A DNA stretch of 64,000 bases from Salinirubellus salinus (GTDB lineage Archaea > Halobacteriota > Halobacteria > Halobacteriales > Haloarculaceae): assembly GCF_025231485.1 (NCBI RefSeq), contig NZ_CP104004.1, positions 62,001 to 126,000 on the forward strand, in the 5' to 3' direction. Position numbers and translations under genes: made by a program. This document shows positions 17,330-24,949 of this stretch, in pieces. The notes below the pieces were generated by a model. That model made no database searches. It was given only the letters and a program-made list of their open reading frames with translations, and was not told where the DNA came from. Position 1 is the first letter of the stretch; the number at the start of each line of letters is the position of its first letter.

Positions 17330-18562
17330 ATGCCATACCTCGCGATGCGTCCGAACGGCGACCGGGTTCTCCCCCTGGACGTCGGAGACGATGACACGAT
17401 TCTGTGCCCACTCTGCCAAGAGTCACTCGGCGTTCGCCGATCACACTACAACCGGGGACGCTTTGTCTCGAAGCATTTCGTCCATCCGCGAGGCTCGGAG
17501 TGTCCGGGCGAGTCGAATCTCCACGCCAAACTCAAGACCATCGCGGCGATGAAACTCCGCGAGGTATTCGAGACAGCGTCTGTGGATCACGAGCGGCAAA
17601 TCCCCGGGACGAATCGAATTGCGGATGTCGTCGCGACGTTCTCCACCGAGCTGTATCCCTTTGGGAAGGGGCTCATTGTCGAGATTCAGCACAAGCACGA
17701 CGAGAAAGAGATCGGCCCGATCACCGGGGAGTATCTGAACGCGGGCTACTCGGTGTTCTGGGCGTACCAGTCCGATTTCGAGGGTCACGACATGACGTTC
17801 GCCGAACACCGCGTCAAGCGGCCGTGGCCCCACGCGGTCCCACTCGTCGAGGGAGTCGACGGCTATCCTGACCCCGTGCAACGATTGTTGGACCCCGAAC
17901 CGGCCGAGGAAGTGCGCCTGGAGGTGCCGTTTCCGACGGAGTATCTGCGGGCCCACGCGCTCGAGGTCATCCCGCCGCTGCGCGGCTACTACGATGCAGG
18001 GCGGTCTCCGGAGGGCTGGGAGCGAATCGACACGGTCTCGCTCCACGGCAAGGGCCGCGAGCGAGCGTGGGTGAACGTCCTACGCTCGCCGTCGAACCAC
18101 ATCTTCCTCGAGTTCTGGAAGAAGAACACTGAGGACGGCGAATCGGAGTATCTCATCACTCACATCGGGAGTGAGTTCCCCGAGCGATTCGAGGCGTTCA
18201 TGGAGGATACTCGGACGTGGTTTTCTTCAGAGGACGTCGACCAGCAGGTTGCACACTGGGTGGGTGGCGCGTCGTTGAGTTTCCGAGGGACGACGCTGTG
18301 CGAGTCGTGGTTGTCGCTGGTGAAGGTCCCGTTCGGCCCGGTGAAGTTCGTGGTCGCCCGCCGAGACATGAAGGGAAACACGCGGACGTGGGCGGTGAAC
18401 TACCGGAGCGGCGATCTCGGCCGGTTGGCGGTGTTGCGACACCCGATTCGGCGCTTGTTCGGGGACGTCACGGACACGGCCGCTGCTGTGACGGAGACGG
18501 GGGCCTCGACGGCGGCTCGCGAACGGATGGCGGGCAATTCGGCGGACGTAGTTCGCGACTAG
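17330..18562 (+). CDS. CoiA-like zinc-finger nuclease
   Basis: 410 residues. An N-terminal zinc-finger-like segment (CPLCQESLG with HYNRGRFVSKHFVH) precedes a restriction-like PD-(D/E)XK core: E..LH..LK helix, RIADVV (aspartate), and GLIVEIQHK (the E-x-Q/K half site). This is the layout of the competence protein CoiA family. In bacteria CoiA acts on DNA during natural transformation; in haloarchaeal plasmids the role is unknown and could be DNA processing during transfer or defence. The C-terminal 200 residues are not recognised. It converges on the minus-strand gene ending at 18559, with 4 bases of overlap. Confidence 0.7.
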   Translation: MPYLAMRPNGDRVLPLDVGDDDTILCPLCQESLGVRRSHYNRGRFVSKHFVHPRGSECPGESNLHAKLKTIAAMKLREVFETASVDHERQIPGTNRIADVVATFSTELYPFGKGLIVEIQHKHDEKEIGPITGEYLNAGYSVFWAYQSDFEGHDMTFAEHRVKRPWPHAVPLVEGVDGYPDPVQRLLDPEPAEEVRLEVPFPTEYLRAHALEVIPPLRGYYDAGRSPEGWERIDTVSLHGKGRERAWVNVLRSPSNHIFLEFWKKNTEDGESEYLITHIGSEFPERFEAFMEDTRTWFSSEDVDQQVAHWVGGASLSFRGTTLCESWLSLVKVPFGPVKFVVARRDMKGNTRTWAVNYRSGDLGRLAVLRHPIRRLFGDVTDTAAAVTETGASTAARERMAGNSADVVRD

Positions 18563-18999
18563 AGCTCGTCCCAGGCTGGTGGTTCGGGCGACCCGGCGAC
18601 ACCTGTTGGTCCGTGTTCGTGGAGGAGTGCGAGGACATCTGCCGATGGCGACGGTGAGATGCCCGACGCACGGGATTCCGACTCCGTTTCCGTTTTTGTC
18701 TGCGTCAGCGCGTCGGACTCGATGTGAATCTGAACCGGGGGTTCGTCCGGGTTCTCGGTCAGGATCTCGATATCGATTGGTAGCGTCTCCCCGCGCTCTT
18801 CGTAGATGGCGTCGCGGCGCTCGGTGAGCCGGCGGATGATGCCTCCTCGATTTCGGTGCGCTCGTTCGTACTCAAGGTACTGTTCGACGGTTTCGACTTC
18901 TCCCATCATCGTGATTGCGGGGGTGATGACGCGGTAGTTCGATGTATCGAGGAGTTTCTCCGGCGGGAGTTGTTCGAGGACGGCGGCGTCGTGGCTCAT
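18559..18999 (-). CDS. Hypothetical acidic protein
   Basis: 146 residues starting MSHDAAVLEQLPPEKLL, 4 bases after the stop of the upstream gene, so a two-gene operon. A central helical stretch (EQYLEYERAHRNRGGIIRRL) is followed by a strand-rich part and a low-complexity T/E/S tail. I do not recognise the family. The long alternative frame extending to 19479 is arginine-proline rich upstream of this start and was discarded. Confidence 0.6.
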   Translation of the reverse strand: MSHDAAVLEQLPPEKLLDTSNYRVITPAITMMGEVETVEQYLEYERAHRNRGGIIRRLTERRDAIYEERGETLPIDIEILTENPDEPPVQIHIESDALTQTKTETESESRASGISPSPSADVLALLHEHGPTGVAGSPEPPAWDEL

Positions 19000-19003
19000 C
19001 GGG

Positions 19004-19414
19004 TCACACCCGTGCTCGCTCGTGTTCGCTGGGGCTGGTCGCGTTCTCTGGGCCGAAGCGTCCCCACGCATCGAGGTGCGAGCAGGCATCGTCGACGACA
19101 TGTTCGATTGCGCGTTTGGTCGAGTCGGCTTCGGGTGGGCGTTCGACGATACGTGCGAGTTCGAGGGCGTCCTCGAGGCGGATGTGTGGGTGTGCTCGAT
19201 AAAGGGCTTCGACGACGGCCTTCGCGAGGGTTTCCGGGTCGTCTGTGTGGCGGTCTGTCTCGTCGAGGCGTGCCCTGACGACGGCACTGAGGTGTTGCAC
19301 ACGGCGGGCGCGGGCGATGCTGGCGTCGACGGAGTCCACGTCCGGAGTCGGGGTTGGCGGCGTCGGCTGGTGGTCGGTCGTGGTTCGGCTGGCGGTGGTG
19401 ATTTCGGTATCCAT
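19004..19414 (-). CDS. Hypothetical protein, first gene of operon A
   Basis: 136 residues. The N-terminal 25 residues are T/P-rich; the rest is helical (ARRVQHLSAVVRARLDE, ALELARIVERPPEAD). Its ATG is set by the conserved leader element just upstream, whose GGTGAGGG lies about 10 bases before it. The five-copy inverted repeat lies further upstream. Family not recognised. Confidence 0.6.
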   Translation of the reverse strand: MDTEITTASRTTTDHQPTPPTPTPDVDSVDASIARARRVQHLSAVVRARLDETDRHTDDPETLAKAVVEALYRAHPHIRLEDALELARIVERPPEADSTKRAIEHVVDDACSHLDAWGRFGPENATSPSEHERARV

Positions 19415-19423
19415 CGGGCAAGT

Positions 19424-19450
19424 CCCTCACCGATCCTGGGGGCGACAAAC
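19424..19450 (-). promoter_or_regulatory. T-box/GC-hairpin leader A
   Basis: Minus-strand order: TTTGTC, C-rich arm GCCCCC, short loop, G-rich arm ending GGTGAGGG, 9 bases, ATG 19414. The G arm doubles as Shine-Dalgarno. Confidence 0.65.
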
Positions 19451-19466
19451 GGGGCGCGAGTTCGAT

Positions 19467-19514
19467 TCCTACGCAACAACTATACTGACTCCCTACGTTG
19501 AGTGTTGCGTAGGA
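19467..19514. repeat. Inverted repeat, copy 1
   Basis: Perfect 12-bp arms TCCTACGCAACA (19467-19478) and TGTTGCGTAGGA (19503-19514), spacer 24. It lies between leader A and the divergent gene at 19517, whose ATG starts 2 bases after it, so it can control both directions. Confidence 0.8.
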
Positions 19515-19516
19515 AA

Positions 19517-20002
19517 ATGGCCTCGGACTCGCCCGACAGCACCGACGACGATTTGCCTGAGCCCCCGGATGAGTTGGCGAACTGGGTCGTGGACCCGCTT
19601 CAATCCCAGAGCATCCCGAAGCTCGAGCGTGTGATCGAGTACGCCGAGGAGTTGATCGCCCACAAGTCGCGACCCGTCTCTGTTGGGGGGGCGGACGAGA
19701 GCGAGGAGGCAGACGGGACTGGTGAGGTTCGGGGCGGTGAGACGGTTGATACACTGCCACAGAAGGACCAGCCTGCTCCGGAGCGCCGGCGTCGACAGAA
19801 GGAGTTCGAGGAGATGTCGAAGTCAGAGCGGATTGCGCTCTCGGATGAGCAGTTGCGGCGGTACGGGACGGTCGAGATACGGAAACTCGACTGTGGCCCT
19901 GGCTGCAAGCAGTGTCCACACGGCCCGTATCGCTATTGCGTCTTCAGAAATAGCAAGGGAACGGTGACCTCGAAGTACGCGGGGAAAGCGAGCGGCGAGT
20001 AG
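19517..20002 (+). CDS. Zinc-motif protein resembling DUF6788 C-terminus
   Basis: 161 residues from the ATG at 19517; the frame can extend to a GTG at 19502, but that lies inside the inverted repeat. Residues 1-110 are acidic and probably disordered. The C-terminal 40 residues hold a compact cysteine motif (CGPGCKQCPHGPY, then a later C) followed by TSKYAGK, resembling the end of DUF6788-type proteins that read CG..NC.C..G..HGPYWY...G..+SKYIG. It is divergent from operon A across the inverted repeat and is the only plus-strand gene in the 18.6-35.9 kb backbone block. Function unknown; nucleic-acid binding is a guess. Confidence 0.65.
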   Translation: MASDSPDSTDDDLPEPPDELANWVVDPLQSQSIPKLERVIEYAEELIAHKSRPVSVGGADESEEADGTGEVRGGETVDTLPQKDQPAPERRRRQKEFEEMSKSERIALSDEQLRRYGTVEIRKLDCGPGCKQCPHGPYRYCVFRNSKGTVTSKYAGKASGE

Positions 20003-20095
20003 GCGCCATCCCCCCTCTCCCGAGTGTACTGATCGGTAAATCCTGAGCCATTCCCCCGAGGTCGCGGCCTTGCTTACCCGCCGGATTCGTAGAAG

Positions 20096-20680
20096 TCAGT
20101 AGTGGACGTCGACGGGCGTGACGTACCACTCTTGGTCGTCGTCGGTGTCGCCGGTCGCGATGGTTTCGAGGAGATCGCGGTATTCCGAGGGAGTACGAAT
20201 GGCCGTTCCGTACTCGTCGTAGAGGTAGTACATCGGGCCGCTGTATTCCCCGACGCCGTACATCGCGTACCGGATGTCGCCGGTGTACGTGTCGATGTAG
20301 TCGTCTTCGTCGGTTGCGAGCCCGAGTGGATTCCAGGGTTCGACACTGGCTTCAACGCTCGCGCCTTCGAGGATTTCTTCATCGGAGAGTTGCTCGAAGC
20401 CGGCGCGGATGACGGCGAGTTTTCGTGAGAGTTCCTTCATCGTCGAGTGCCACGCCTCCTCGATGAGTCCGTTCCCGGTGTCGCTGTCTGCGGGGACGGA
20501 GCCGACGTCTCGGAGTACTTGGGGAAGCGAGTCGCTCCATCGACCACCGTCGGTCATGAGCGTGCCGTAGTCGAATGTGGGATACAGTGGGGCGTCGTAG
20601 CCATCGAAGAGGCCACGAGCGATTCCGGTTGCGTCCTCGGCGCAGTGGGCCTGCGAGACGACGCGGATGAGCATGTGCAT
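20096..20680 (-). CDS. Hypothetical protein, operon B
   Basis: 194 residues, tyrosine- and acid-rich. The C-terminal part (MYYLYDEYGTAI then SEYRDLLETIATG) resembles the end of the protein encoded at 24950-25699 (WFYLYDEAGVPVTSAGDFVDLLDGY), so the two may be distant paralogues sharing a roughly 60-residue module. ATG at 20680 or 20674. It lies 42 bases downstream of the first operon B gene. No function can be assigned. Confidence 0.65.
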   Translation of the reverse strand: MHMLIRVVSQAHCAEDATGIARGLFDGYDAPLYPTFDYGTLMTDGGRWSDSLPQVLRDVGSVPADSDTGNGLIEEAWHSTMKELSRKLAVIRAGFEQLSDEEILEGASVEASVEPWNPLGLATDEDDYIDTYTGDIRYAMYGVGEYSGPMYYLYDEYGTAIRTPSEYRDLLETIATGDTDDDQEWYVTPVDVHY

Positions 20681-20722
20681 AGGGAGCTGGAAGTGGAATT
20701 GGGATTGGATTTGAGAGTCGGG

Positions 20723-20956
20723 TCAGGGCGAGATGAAGAACGTTTCATCGCTAGCGCCGATACCGAACAGTGCGCCGGGGCCGTTTCCTTCAGGGTCCAT
20801 CGACGGATAGAGGATGGCCCCGGATTCGAGTTCGATGACGGGCGGCGAGTCCCCGGGTCGGGCAGTCCAGCCTTCGCGTTCGAGTTCTGTATCGCTCATC
20901 TTCCGGATGGCGACGATTCGCTGTCCTTCGATCTGGTCGTCTGTGTTGGGTTCCAT
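20723..20956 (-). CDS. Small conserved-type hypothetical protein, operon B
   Basis: 77 residues, compact and well formed: KMSDTELEREGW, PPVIELESGAILYPSMDPEGNGPG. It looks like a small beta-rich domain. The start at 20956 is supported by leader element B eight bases upstream. Family name not recalled. Confidence 0.65.
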   Translation of the reverse strand: MEPNTDDQIEGQRIVAIRKMSDTELEREGWTARPGDSPPVIELESGAILYPSMDPEGNGPGALFGIGASDETFFISP

Positions 20957-20964
20957 TTGGGGAT

Positions 20965-20992
20965 GGCCTCCGCTGCGCGGGGCCGGACAAAT
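20965..20992 (-). promoter_or_regulatory. T-box/GC-hairpin leader B
   Basis: Minus strand: TTTGTCC, nested stem GGCC...GGCC enclosing CCGC-GCA-GCGG, 8 bases, ATG 20956. An additional AT-rich palindrome CCTAATTTAGG lies 6 bases upstream of the box. Confidence 0.65.
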
Positions 20993-21049
20993 GAGCCTAA
21001 ATTAGGCGTCGCCGTCGGGGAGATACACAGTTTCGTGGGACAGGATTAG

Positions 21050-22108
21050 CTACACTCGCTCTTCGTCGACGCTGTCCCACAGTCCCTCGTAGTACTCGAC
21101 GTGGTCACGCTCGGTTTGCGAGCGATATGCGAGAGTTCGACCGTCGTCGTAGGAGACGACGATGGCCTGCTCAAGTGGGGAGGTCTCGTCGTCCTCGTAG
21201 TCGACGCGTGTCTCCCACTCGTCCGGGCCGGGGAGCGCGTCGGGTTCGTAGATGTCACCGCCCGTCGCCGCCCACACGGGGTCGTCTGGTTCTCTGACGG
21301 CGGGTCCGTAGCGGTCGCGGAGCGTAGGCGTCGTGGGCCACACGCCCCGGTCTGTCCAGTAGGCTCGCATCTCTCGGAGGCTTCGACGGACGGTGCTGCG
21401 AATGGAGAGTTGGTCGGCGCGTTGCCACCCGTCTCGCGACCAGGACTCCCCGTTGTAGGCGACTTTGTGCGGGCCGTTCCAATCGAGCCCGACGATATCA
21501 GCGGGTGGATCGCTGGTGAGCGTTGGCTGGGTGAGTTGCTGGATGACGTTCCACTGCTTGGGTGGACTAGCGCCGAGGAGATGCACACGCTGGCCGCGCC
21601 AGTCAGCGTAATCGGAGAACTCGTTCGCGAGGATATCCGAGTAGCCCATCGAGTAGCCGAGGACAAGCGGGGTTCCTGGGACCTCGGCGTCCCCGATGAT
21701 GGCGATTGCTTCGTAGCACTTCGGGACGACGATGAGCGTCGCTTCTGGGAAGTCGGCTTTGAGCTCGCGGGCGGCGTCGACGTAGCGATGAGCGGCGTCG
21801 GGCGTTGGTGCGTCGCCGATGACGCCGATTTCGGGTTCGTGGGTTCGGAAGTTTTCGAGATACCGCTCGAGGTCGGGGTTTTCGAAGTCGTTGTCGAGCA
21901 TCCCGAGTGGGATGTCGACGTTGCGGAGGTGGTCGGTCTGGAGGCGACAGTCCTCGCGGATGCCGGTGACGAAGCCGAGTTCGTGGGCGTCGGTCGCGAA
22001 GGGGTGTCGCGAGAGGAAGGCGACGTACTCAGCACGTCGAGCAGTCTCGATATCCTGGACGTGTATCGACGAGCCGGGGCTCGTGTGCTGTGGTTGGGCG
22101 TGTGCCAT
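21050..22108 (-). CDS. TGT-like TIM-barrel protein (DUF6610-like)
   Basis: 352 residues. The first 250 have a barrel-like alternation of strands and helices. EIGVIGDAPTPDAAHRYVDAA, EATLIVVPKC, TPLVLGYSMG and especially RVHLLGASPPKQWNVI recall tRNA-guanine transglycosylases (RYLMGVG-type strand). MLDNDFE is a possible place for the catalytic aspartate. I associate the sequence with the haloarchaeal family DUF6610, and the TGT relation is inference. TGT-like DpdA proteins insert 7-deazaguanine into DNA in some phages and defence systems; a similar role is a guess, but it fits the neighbouring Mom-like gene. It has its own leader element (C). Confidence 0.55.
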   Translation of the reverse strand: MAHAQPQHTSPGSSIHVQDIETARRAEYVAFLSRHPFATDAHELGFVTGIREDCRLQTDHLRNVDIPLGMLDNDFENPDLERYLENFRTHEPEIGVIGDAPTPDAAHRYVDAARELKADFPEATLIVVPKCYEAIAIIGDAEVPGTPLVLGYSMGYSDILANEFSDYADWRGQRVHLLGASPPKQWNVIQQLTQPTLTSDPPADIVGLDWNGPHKVAYNGESWSRDGWQRADQLSIRSTVRRSLREMRAYWTDRGVWPTTPTLRDRYGPAVREPDDPVWAATGGDIYEPDALPGPDEWETRVDYEDDETSPLEQAIVVSYDDGRTLAYRSQTERDHVEYYEGLWDSVDEERV

Positions 22109-22139
22109 ATCTCGAATCTGCGGTGAGAAGGTGGTGATC

Positions 22140-22172
22140 GGCTAGCGGCGCACGGCGCCGCCGCCAACAAAC
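22140..22172 (-). promoter_or_regulatory. T-box/GC-hairpin leader C
   Basis: Minus strand: TTTGTT then GGCGGC and GCGCCGCTAGCC arms; 31 bases to the ATG at 22108. The stem is GC-rich like the others, but no Shine-Dalgarno lies in its 3' arm. Confidence 0.5.
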
Positions 22173-22194
22173 GTGCTCCTGGTGGTCACGCCGA

Positions 22195-23589
22195 CTAGGA
22201 CGTTGTCGGTGACGCGATTTCGATTGGCTTGGCCGAGTCTGCCCCGGCCTCGACGAGCGTGGTGAGGCCGTTGAGGGCGTTGACTGCGATGGGATTCTCG
22301 AGGTGGGTTTCGACGGTGGCGTATCCGTGGAGGGATGCCCACTCGACGGCGTCGGCGATGAGCGCACGAAGTGTGTTCACAGGGTAGGCGAGCAGCGGCG
22401 TTTGTACGGCCACAGATGCCAGCGTGACGGCCGCCGAGTTGTTGCGAGGGTTCGGCTCTCCGGAGTGGTCACGGACGGCGAGCGCGGCTACCAGGGCGTC
22501 CTCGGGGGTTCGATACCCAAAGCAGGCGACGAGTGGGGCAGGGGTGGTGTCTCCAATGGTCTCGTCCACGCCTAGGCTATATTTCTCGAAGAGCGCCTGT
22601 GTGTCCGGTGAGAGACTGCCTCCTCGACGGCCGAGCGTGTCTTCTCGGGTTTGGATCAGGTCGCCCTGTGGGATGTCCTGCAGTGAGGTATCCGCCCCAC
22701 CGTGTGCTGTGCCCCGGTCGGTAAGGTGGGACTGTTCGGCGTCGACACGACCGGCGGGCCGCCGGGCTTCGAGTGAGTGTTTGGAGAGGCAACGTCTGTA
22801 GCGACGTCTCCGGTAGGTTCCTCCACCGACGCGCCCGCTGCGAGACTGCCACTCGCGCAGGTCTGCGGTGGTGGTATCGAGGTGTGTGAATCCGGCGGCT
22901 CGGTACATCGTCCCATCGTTATCGTTTTGGACGCCTGCGTAGGTGAGGAGACGGTCGTAGCCTTCGAGCGTGGCACACCGGCAACACCGCGAGAGGAGCC
23001 ACGACCCGGTGTTCGCGGGCCGGTCGGGATGGGCGGCAAAGCGGTACAGTTCGAGGGTCTGTCCATCGGCGTTGTGTCGTCCATTGGGACGGCCGAGGAC
23101 GGCCATTGCAACGTCTCGCCCCTCGTAGACTGCGGTGAGCGCGATTCGGAACGGCTTGGTGACGGGGTCGTGCTGGTATTGGACGGTCGGATGTTTGAGG
23201 AAGCCGTTGACCCGTTCGCGAGCCCCGCGTCCACGTTCGGCGCGGAGTTCGAGGTGGTTGGTAGTGGGTGCTCCGCCGGGCGCGACGAGTCGGGGGTCGC
23301 AATCGCGATAGGTCCGATGGGCGTGATAGGAAGCCAAGGAGTCGAAGCCGGTCGCGACGATGACGACTTCACCGGAGTCGACCATCGTTTCGATCTCGTC
23401 GACGTCGGCAGTGGTGAGAGCAGAAGGATGTCCAAGACAGAGTGGGCCTCCTGGTGGGACGTACCACTCGATAATCGGAGTGGCGTCGTCGCCGACGTAG
23501 CGACCGACGGCATCGAGGTAGGGAAAGGCGACGATATCGCCGGGGCGAAGCGGTCGTATCACTCTGGACTCGGGGTGAGGGAGATACAC
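22195..23589 (-). CDS. Mom/XF1762-like GNAT protein, probable DNA-modifying acyltransferase
   Basis: About 464 residues from a GTG at 23589; no better start exists after the upstream stop at 23636, and the start is uncertain. Residues about 135-260 match the XF1762/Mom type GNAT core: FRIALTAVYEGRDVAMAVLG, RPNGRHNADGQTLELYRFA, WLLSRCCRCATLEGYDRLLTY, MYRAAGF. Phage Mu Mom converts adenine to a carbamoylmethyl form. A second, weaker GNAT-like region lies near the C-terminus (VACFGYRTPEDALVAALAV, IADAVEWASLHGYATVETH). It is the last gene of operon D. A DNA-base-modifying role is inferred from family resemblance; XF1762 members have not, to my knowledge, all been tested. Confidence 0.65.
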   Translation of the reverse strand: MYLPHPESRVIRPLRPGDIVAFPYLDAVGRYVGDDATPIIEWYVPPGGPLCLGHPSALTTADVDEIETMVDSGEVVIVATGFDSLASYHAHRTYRDCDPRLVAPGGAPTTNHLELRAERGRGARERVNGFLKHPTVQYQHDPVTKPFRIALTAVYEGRDVAMAVLGRPNGRHNADGQTLELYRFAAHPDRPANTGSWLLSRCCRCATLEGYDRLLTYAGVQNDNDGTMYRAAGFTHLDTTTADLREWQSRSGRVGGGTYRRRRYRRCLSKHSLEARRPAGRVDAEQSHLTDRGTAHGGADTSLQDIPQGDLIQTREDTLGRRGGSLSPDTQALFEKYSLGVDETIGDTTPAPLVACFGYRTPEDALVAALAVRDHSGEPNPRNNSAAVTLASVAVQTPLLAYPVNTLRALIADAVEWASLHGYATVETHLENPIAVNALNGLTTLVEAGADSAKPIEIASPTTS

Positions 23590-23635
23590 AGTTCCAGGTC
23601 GGGTGGTGAGGTGTGTTGTTCGCGGACCGGGGGCG

Positions 23636-23932
23636 TCAGGCGCTCGCCCAGCCGAAGAAGAGGTACATGTTGTCGCTGAGGTGAATACAGCCGGCGGGTC
23701 CCCATTTGCTGTCGATACGTGGGTCCTGGTCACGGATGAGCTGGCTGGCGTATTCGTGGGGGTCGGTATCGCCGACTTCGTCGGCCGGTATCTCGGTGAA
23801 CGACGTTTTCTCTGCTATTGTGCCGGTGTAGCCGGCGTGTCCGTGGCGGTATTGCGCGTCCTCGACAGCGTTCTGGAAGGCACTTTTTGCGTCTTCTCCG
23901 CTCGAACGGGTGTAGAACGTGTGTGCTCCCAT
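23636..23932 (-). CDS. Hypothetical protein, operon D
   Basis: 98 residues starting MGAHTFYTRSSGEDAKSAFQ, ending SDNMYLFFGWASA. It looks like a small phage- or plasmid-type protein seen in haloarchaeal viruses; I cannot name it. The ATG overlaps the stop of the upstream gene by one base (TAATG), so translation is coupled. Confidence 0.65.
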   Translation of the reverse strand: MGAHTFYTRSSGEDAKSAFQNAVEDAQYRHGHAGYTGTIAEKTSFTEIPADEVGDTDPHEYASQLIRDQDPRIDSKWGPAGCIHLSDNMYLFFGWASA

Positions 23933-24396
23933 TAATGGGCCTCCTCGGTATCTTCGGGATTGGAGCCGACGAAGAGTCCGGCGGCGTCGTCGGGCGGCCA
24001 GTTGTCGCGGCGTGCTTCGCAGGTGGCCCAGAGTGCGAATTCGATGTCGGAGACGCGTTCGCTCCCGGCCATGTGATGTTCGTGGCTACGGCCTATCGTT
24101 TCGAGATCACGGCTGAGGTGGAACCAGGCGTATTCGGTGACGACTTGTTCGGGGTTGTTGAGGACCGCTGGCGGGACGGCGAACGCTTCGTGGTCCCAGA
24201 AGGCCCACATCTCGTCGCCGGAGCGAATCTCGTGGTCACCCGTTGACTGGTCGGTGAGTCTGATTTCATCGGCGGGTTCATCGACGCGGATGACGCGGAA
24301 GATGTGGCCCCCGTCTCTGGTGACGAAGACCATTCCCGGGTGGAGTTGCGCGTAAATGGGTTCCTCGTCGTCGAAGACGTGGCTGGGGCGGGTCAT
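23932..24396 (-). CDS. Hypothetical protein, operon D
   Basis: 154 residues from the ATG at 24396 (MTRPSHVFDDEE), which overlaps the stop of the upstream small zinc protein by one base (TGATG). The N-terminal half is a beta-rich domain (PGMVFVTRDGGHIFRVIRV, EIRLTD); the C-terminal half is helical. No family recognised. Confidence 0.65.
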   Translation of the reverse strand: MTRPSHVFDDEEPIYAQLHPGMVFVTRDGGHIFRVIRVDEPADEIRLTDQSTGDHEIRSGDEMWAFWDHEAFAVPPAVLNNPEQVVTEYAWFHLSRDLETIGRSHEHHMAGSERVSDIEFALWATCEARRDNWPPDDAAGLFVGSNPEDTEEAH

Positions 24397-24572
24397 CAGT
24401 GGAACTCCACGTTGTGGCTTCCACACTCGTCACACCAGCAAGCTCGCGTCTCGAGTTGTTGGTGCTCTACGCTGTCCAAGTAGCCTTCCCCGTCGTAGAT
24501 TCGGGTTTCGGTTCCTTCGACTTCGTGGTTGAATGCGACTGACTGCCCGCAGTCGAGACACTCAGGCATCAT
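24396..24572 (-). CDS. 58-residue zinc-ribbon protein
   Basis: Starts with two ATG codons (24572, 24569), overlapping the end of the upstream gene. Two CxxC pairs (CLDCGQ near residue 5 and CDECG near 50) frame a short strand-rich insert, the pattern of a rubredoxin-like zinc ribbon. It lies in the middle of a chain of overlapping genes; probably a DNA- or protein-binding adaptor. Confidence 0.65.
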   Translation of the reverse strand: MMPECLDCGQSVAFNHEVEGTETRIYDGEGYLDSVEHQQLETRACWCDECGSHNVEFH

Positions 24573-24859
24573 CGCTCCCCCGTGGTGGCGACGCGGTCCG
24601 CAAGCACAAGGTCGTCGTAGGTGCGGTCTTCGCCACACTCGACGCAGAAGACGCCGTTCTCGCCGATGTCTGACCCCGTGATGGGGCCGTCTTTGCTGGC
24701 CTCGACGTCCACGTGGCCGTTCTCGAAGCGATGCACACCGCCGAATTGGACCTGGTGGATTACCCAAGAGAAGCGCTCGCCGCCGCACTCGGGGCAGGCG
24801 AGGAAGCCACTTTCGTGTTGGTTCGTATTCGTATGTCCGATGCTGTCGCTGTGTGTCAT
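24569..24859 (-). CDS. Small zinc-ribbon protein, first gene of operon D
   Basis: 96 residues from the ATG at 24859. Two CxxC pairs (CPECGGERF and CVECGED) about 50 residues apart form a zinc ribbon. The frame could begin at a GTG (24877), but that codon lies in the 3' arm of leader D, whose GGTGGAGG serves the ATG at 24859. It overlaps the next gene by four bases. Confidence 0.65.
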   Translation of the reverse strand: MTHSDSIGHTNTNQHESGFLACPECGGERFSWVIHQVQFGGVHRFENGHVDVEASKDGPITGSDIGENGVFCVECGEDRTYDDLVLADRVATTGER

Positions 24860-24870
24860 CTCGTGGTTGT

Positions 24871-24898
24871 CCTCCACCGGCTACGGGGAGCCACAAAC
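24871..24898 (-). promoter_or_regulatory. T-box/GC-hairpin leader D
   Basis: Minus strand: TTTGTG, GGCTCC arm, loop containing AGCC, GGTGGAGG arm, 11 bases, ATG 24859. It drives a five-gene chain down to 22195. Confidence 0.65.
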
Positions 24899-24949
24899 TG
24901 GCGGTGACTTCGCGGCCGGGAACGGGCAACGTGGAATCGTAGACGTGCT

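Noticed and set aside
18559-19479. 306-residue ORF spanning two genes on the minus strand
   Set aside because: The upstream part is arginine-proline rich and overlaps the better supported 136-residue gene; only the part from 18999 looks real.
23905-23932. GTAGAACGTGTG near the start of the 98-residue gene as a parS-like site
   Set aside because: Single partial match in coding sequence without a second arm.
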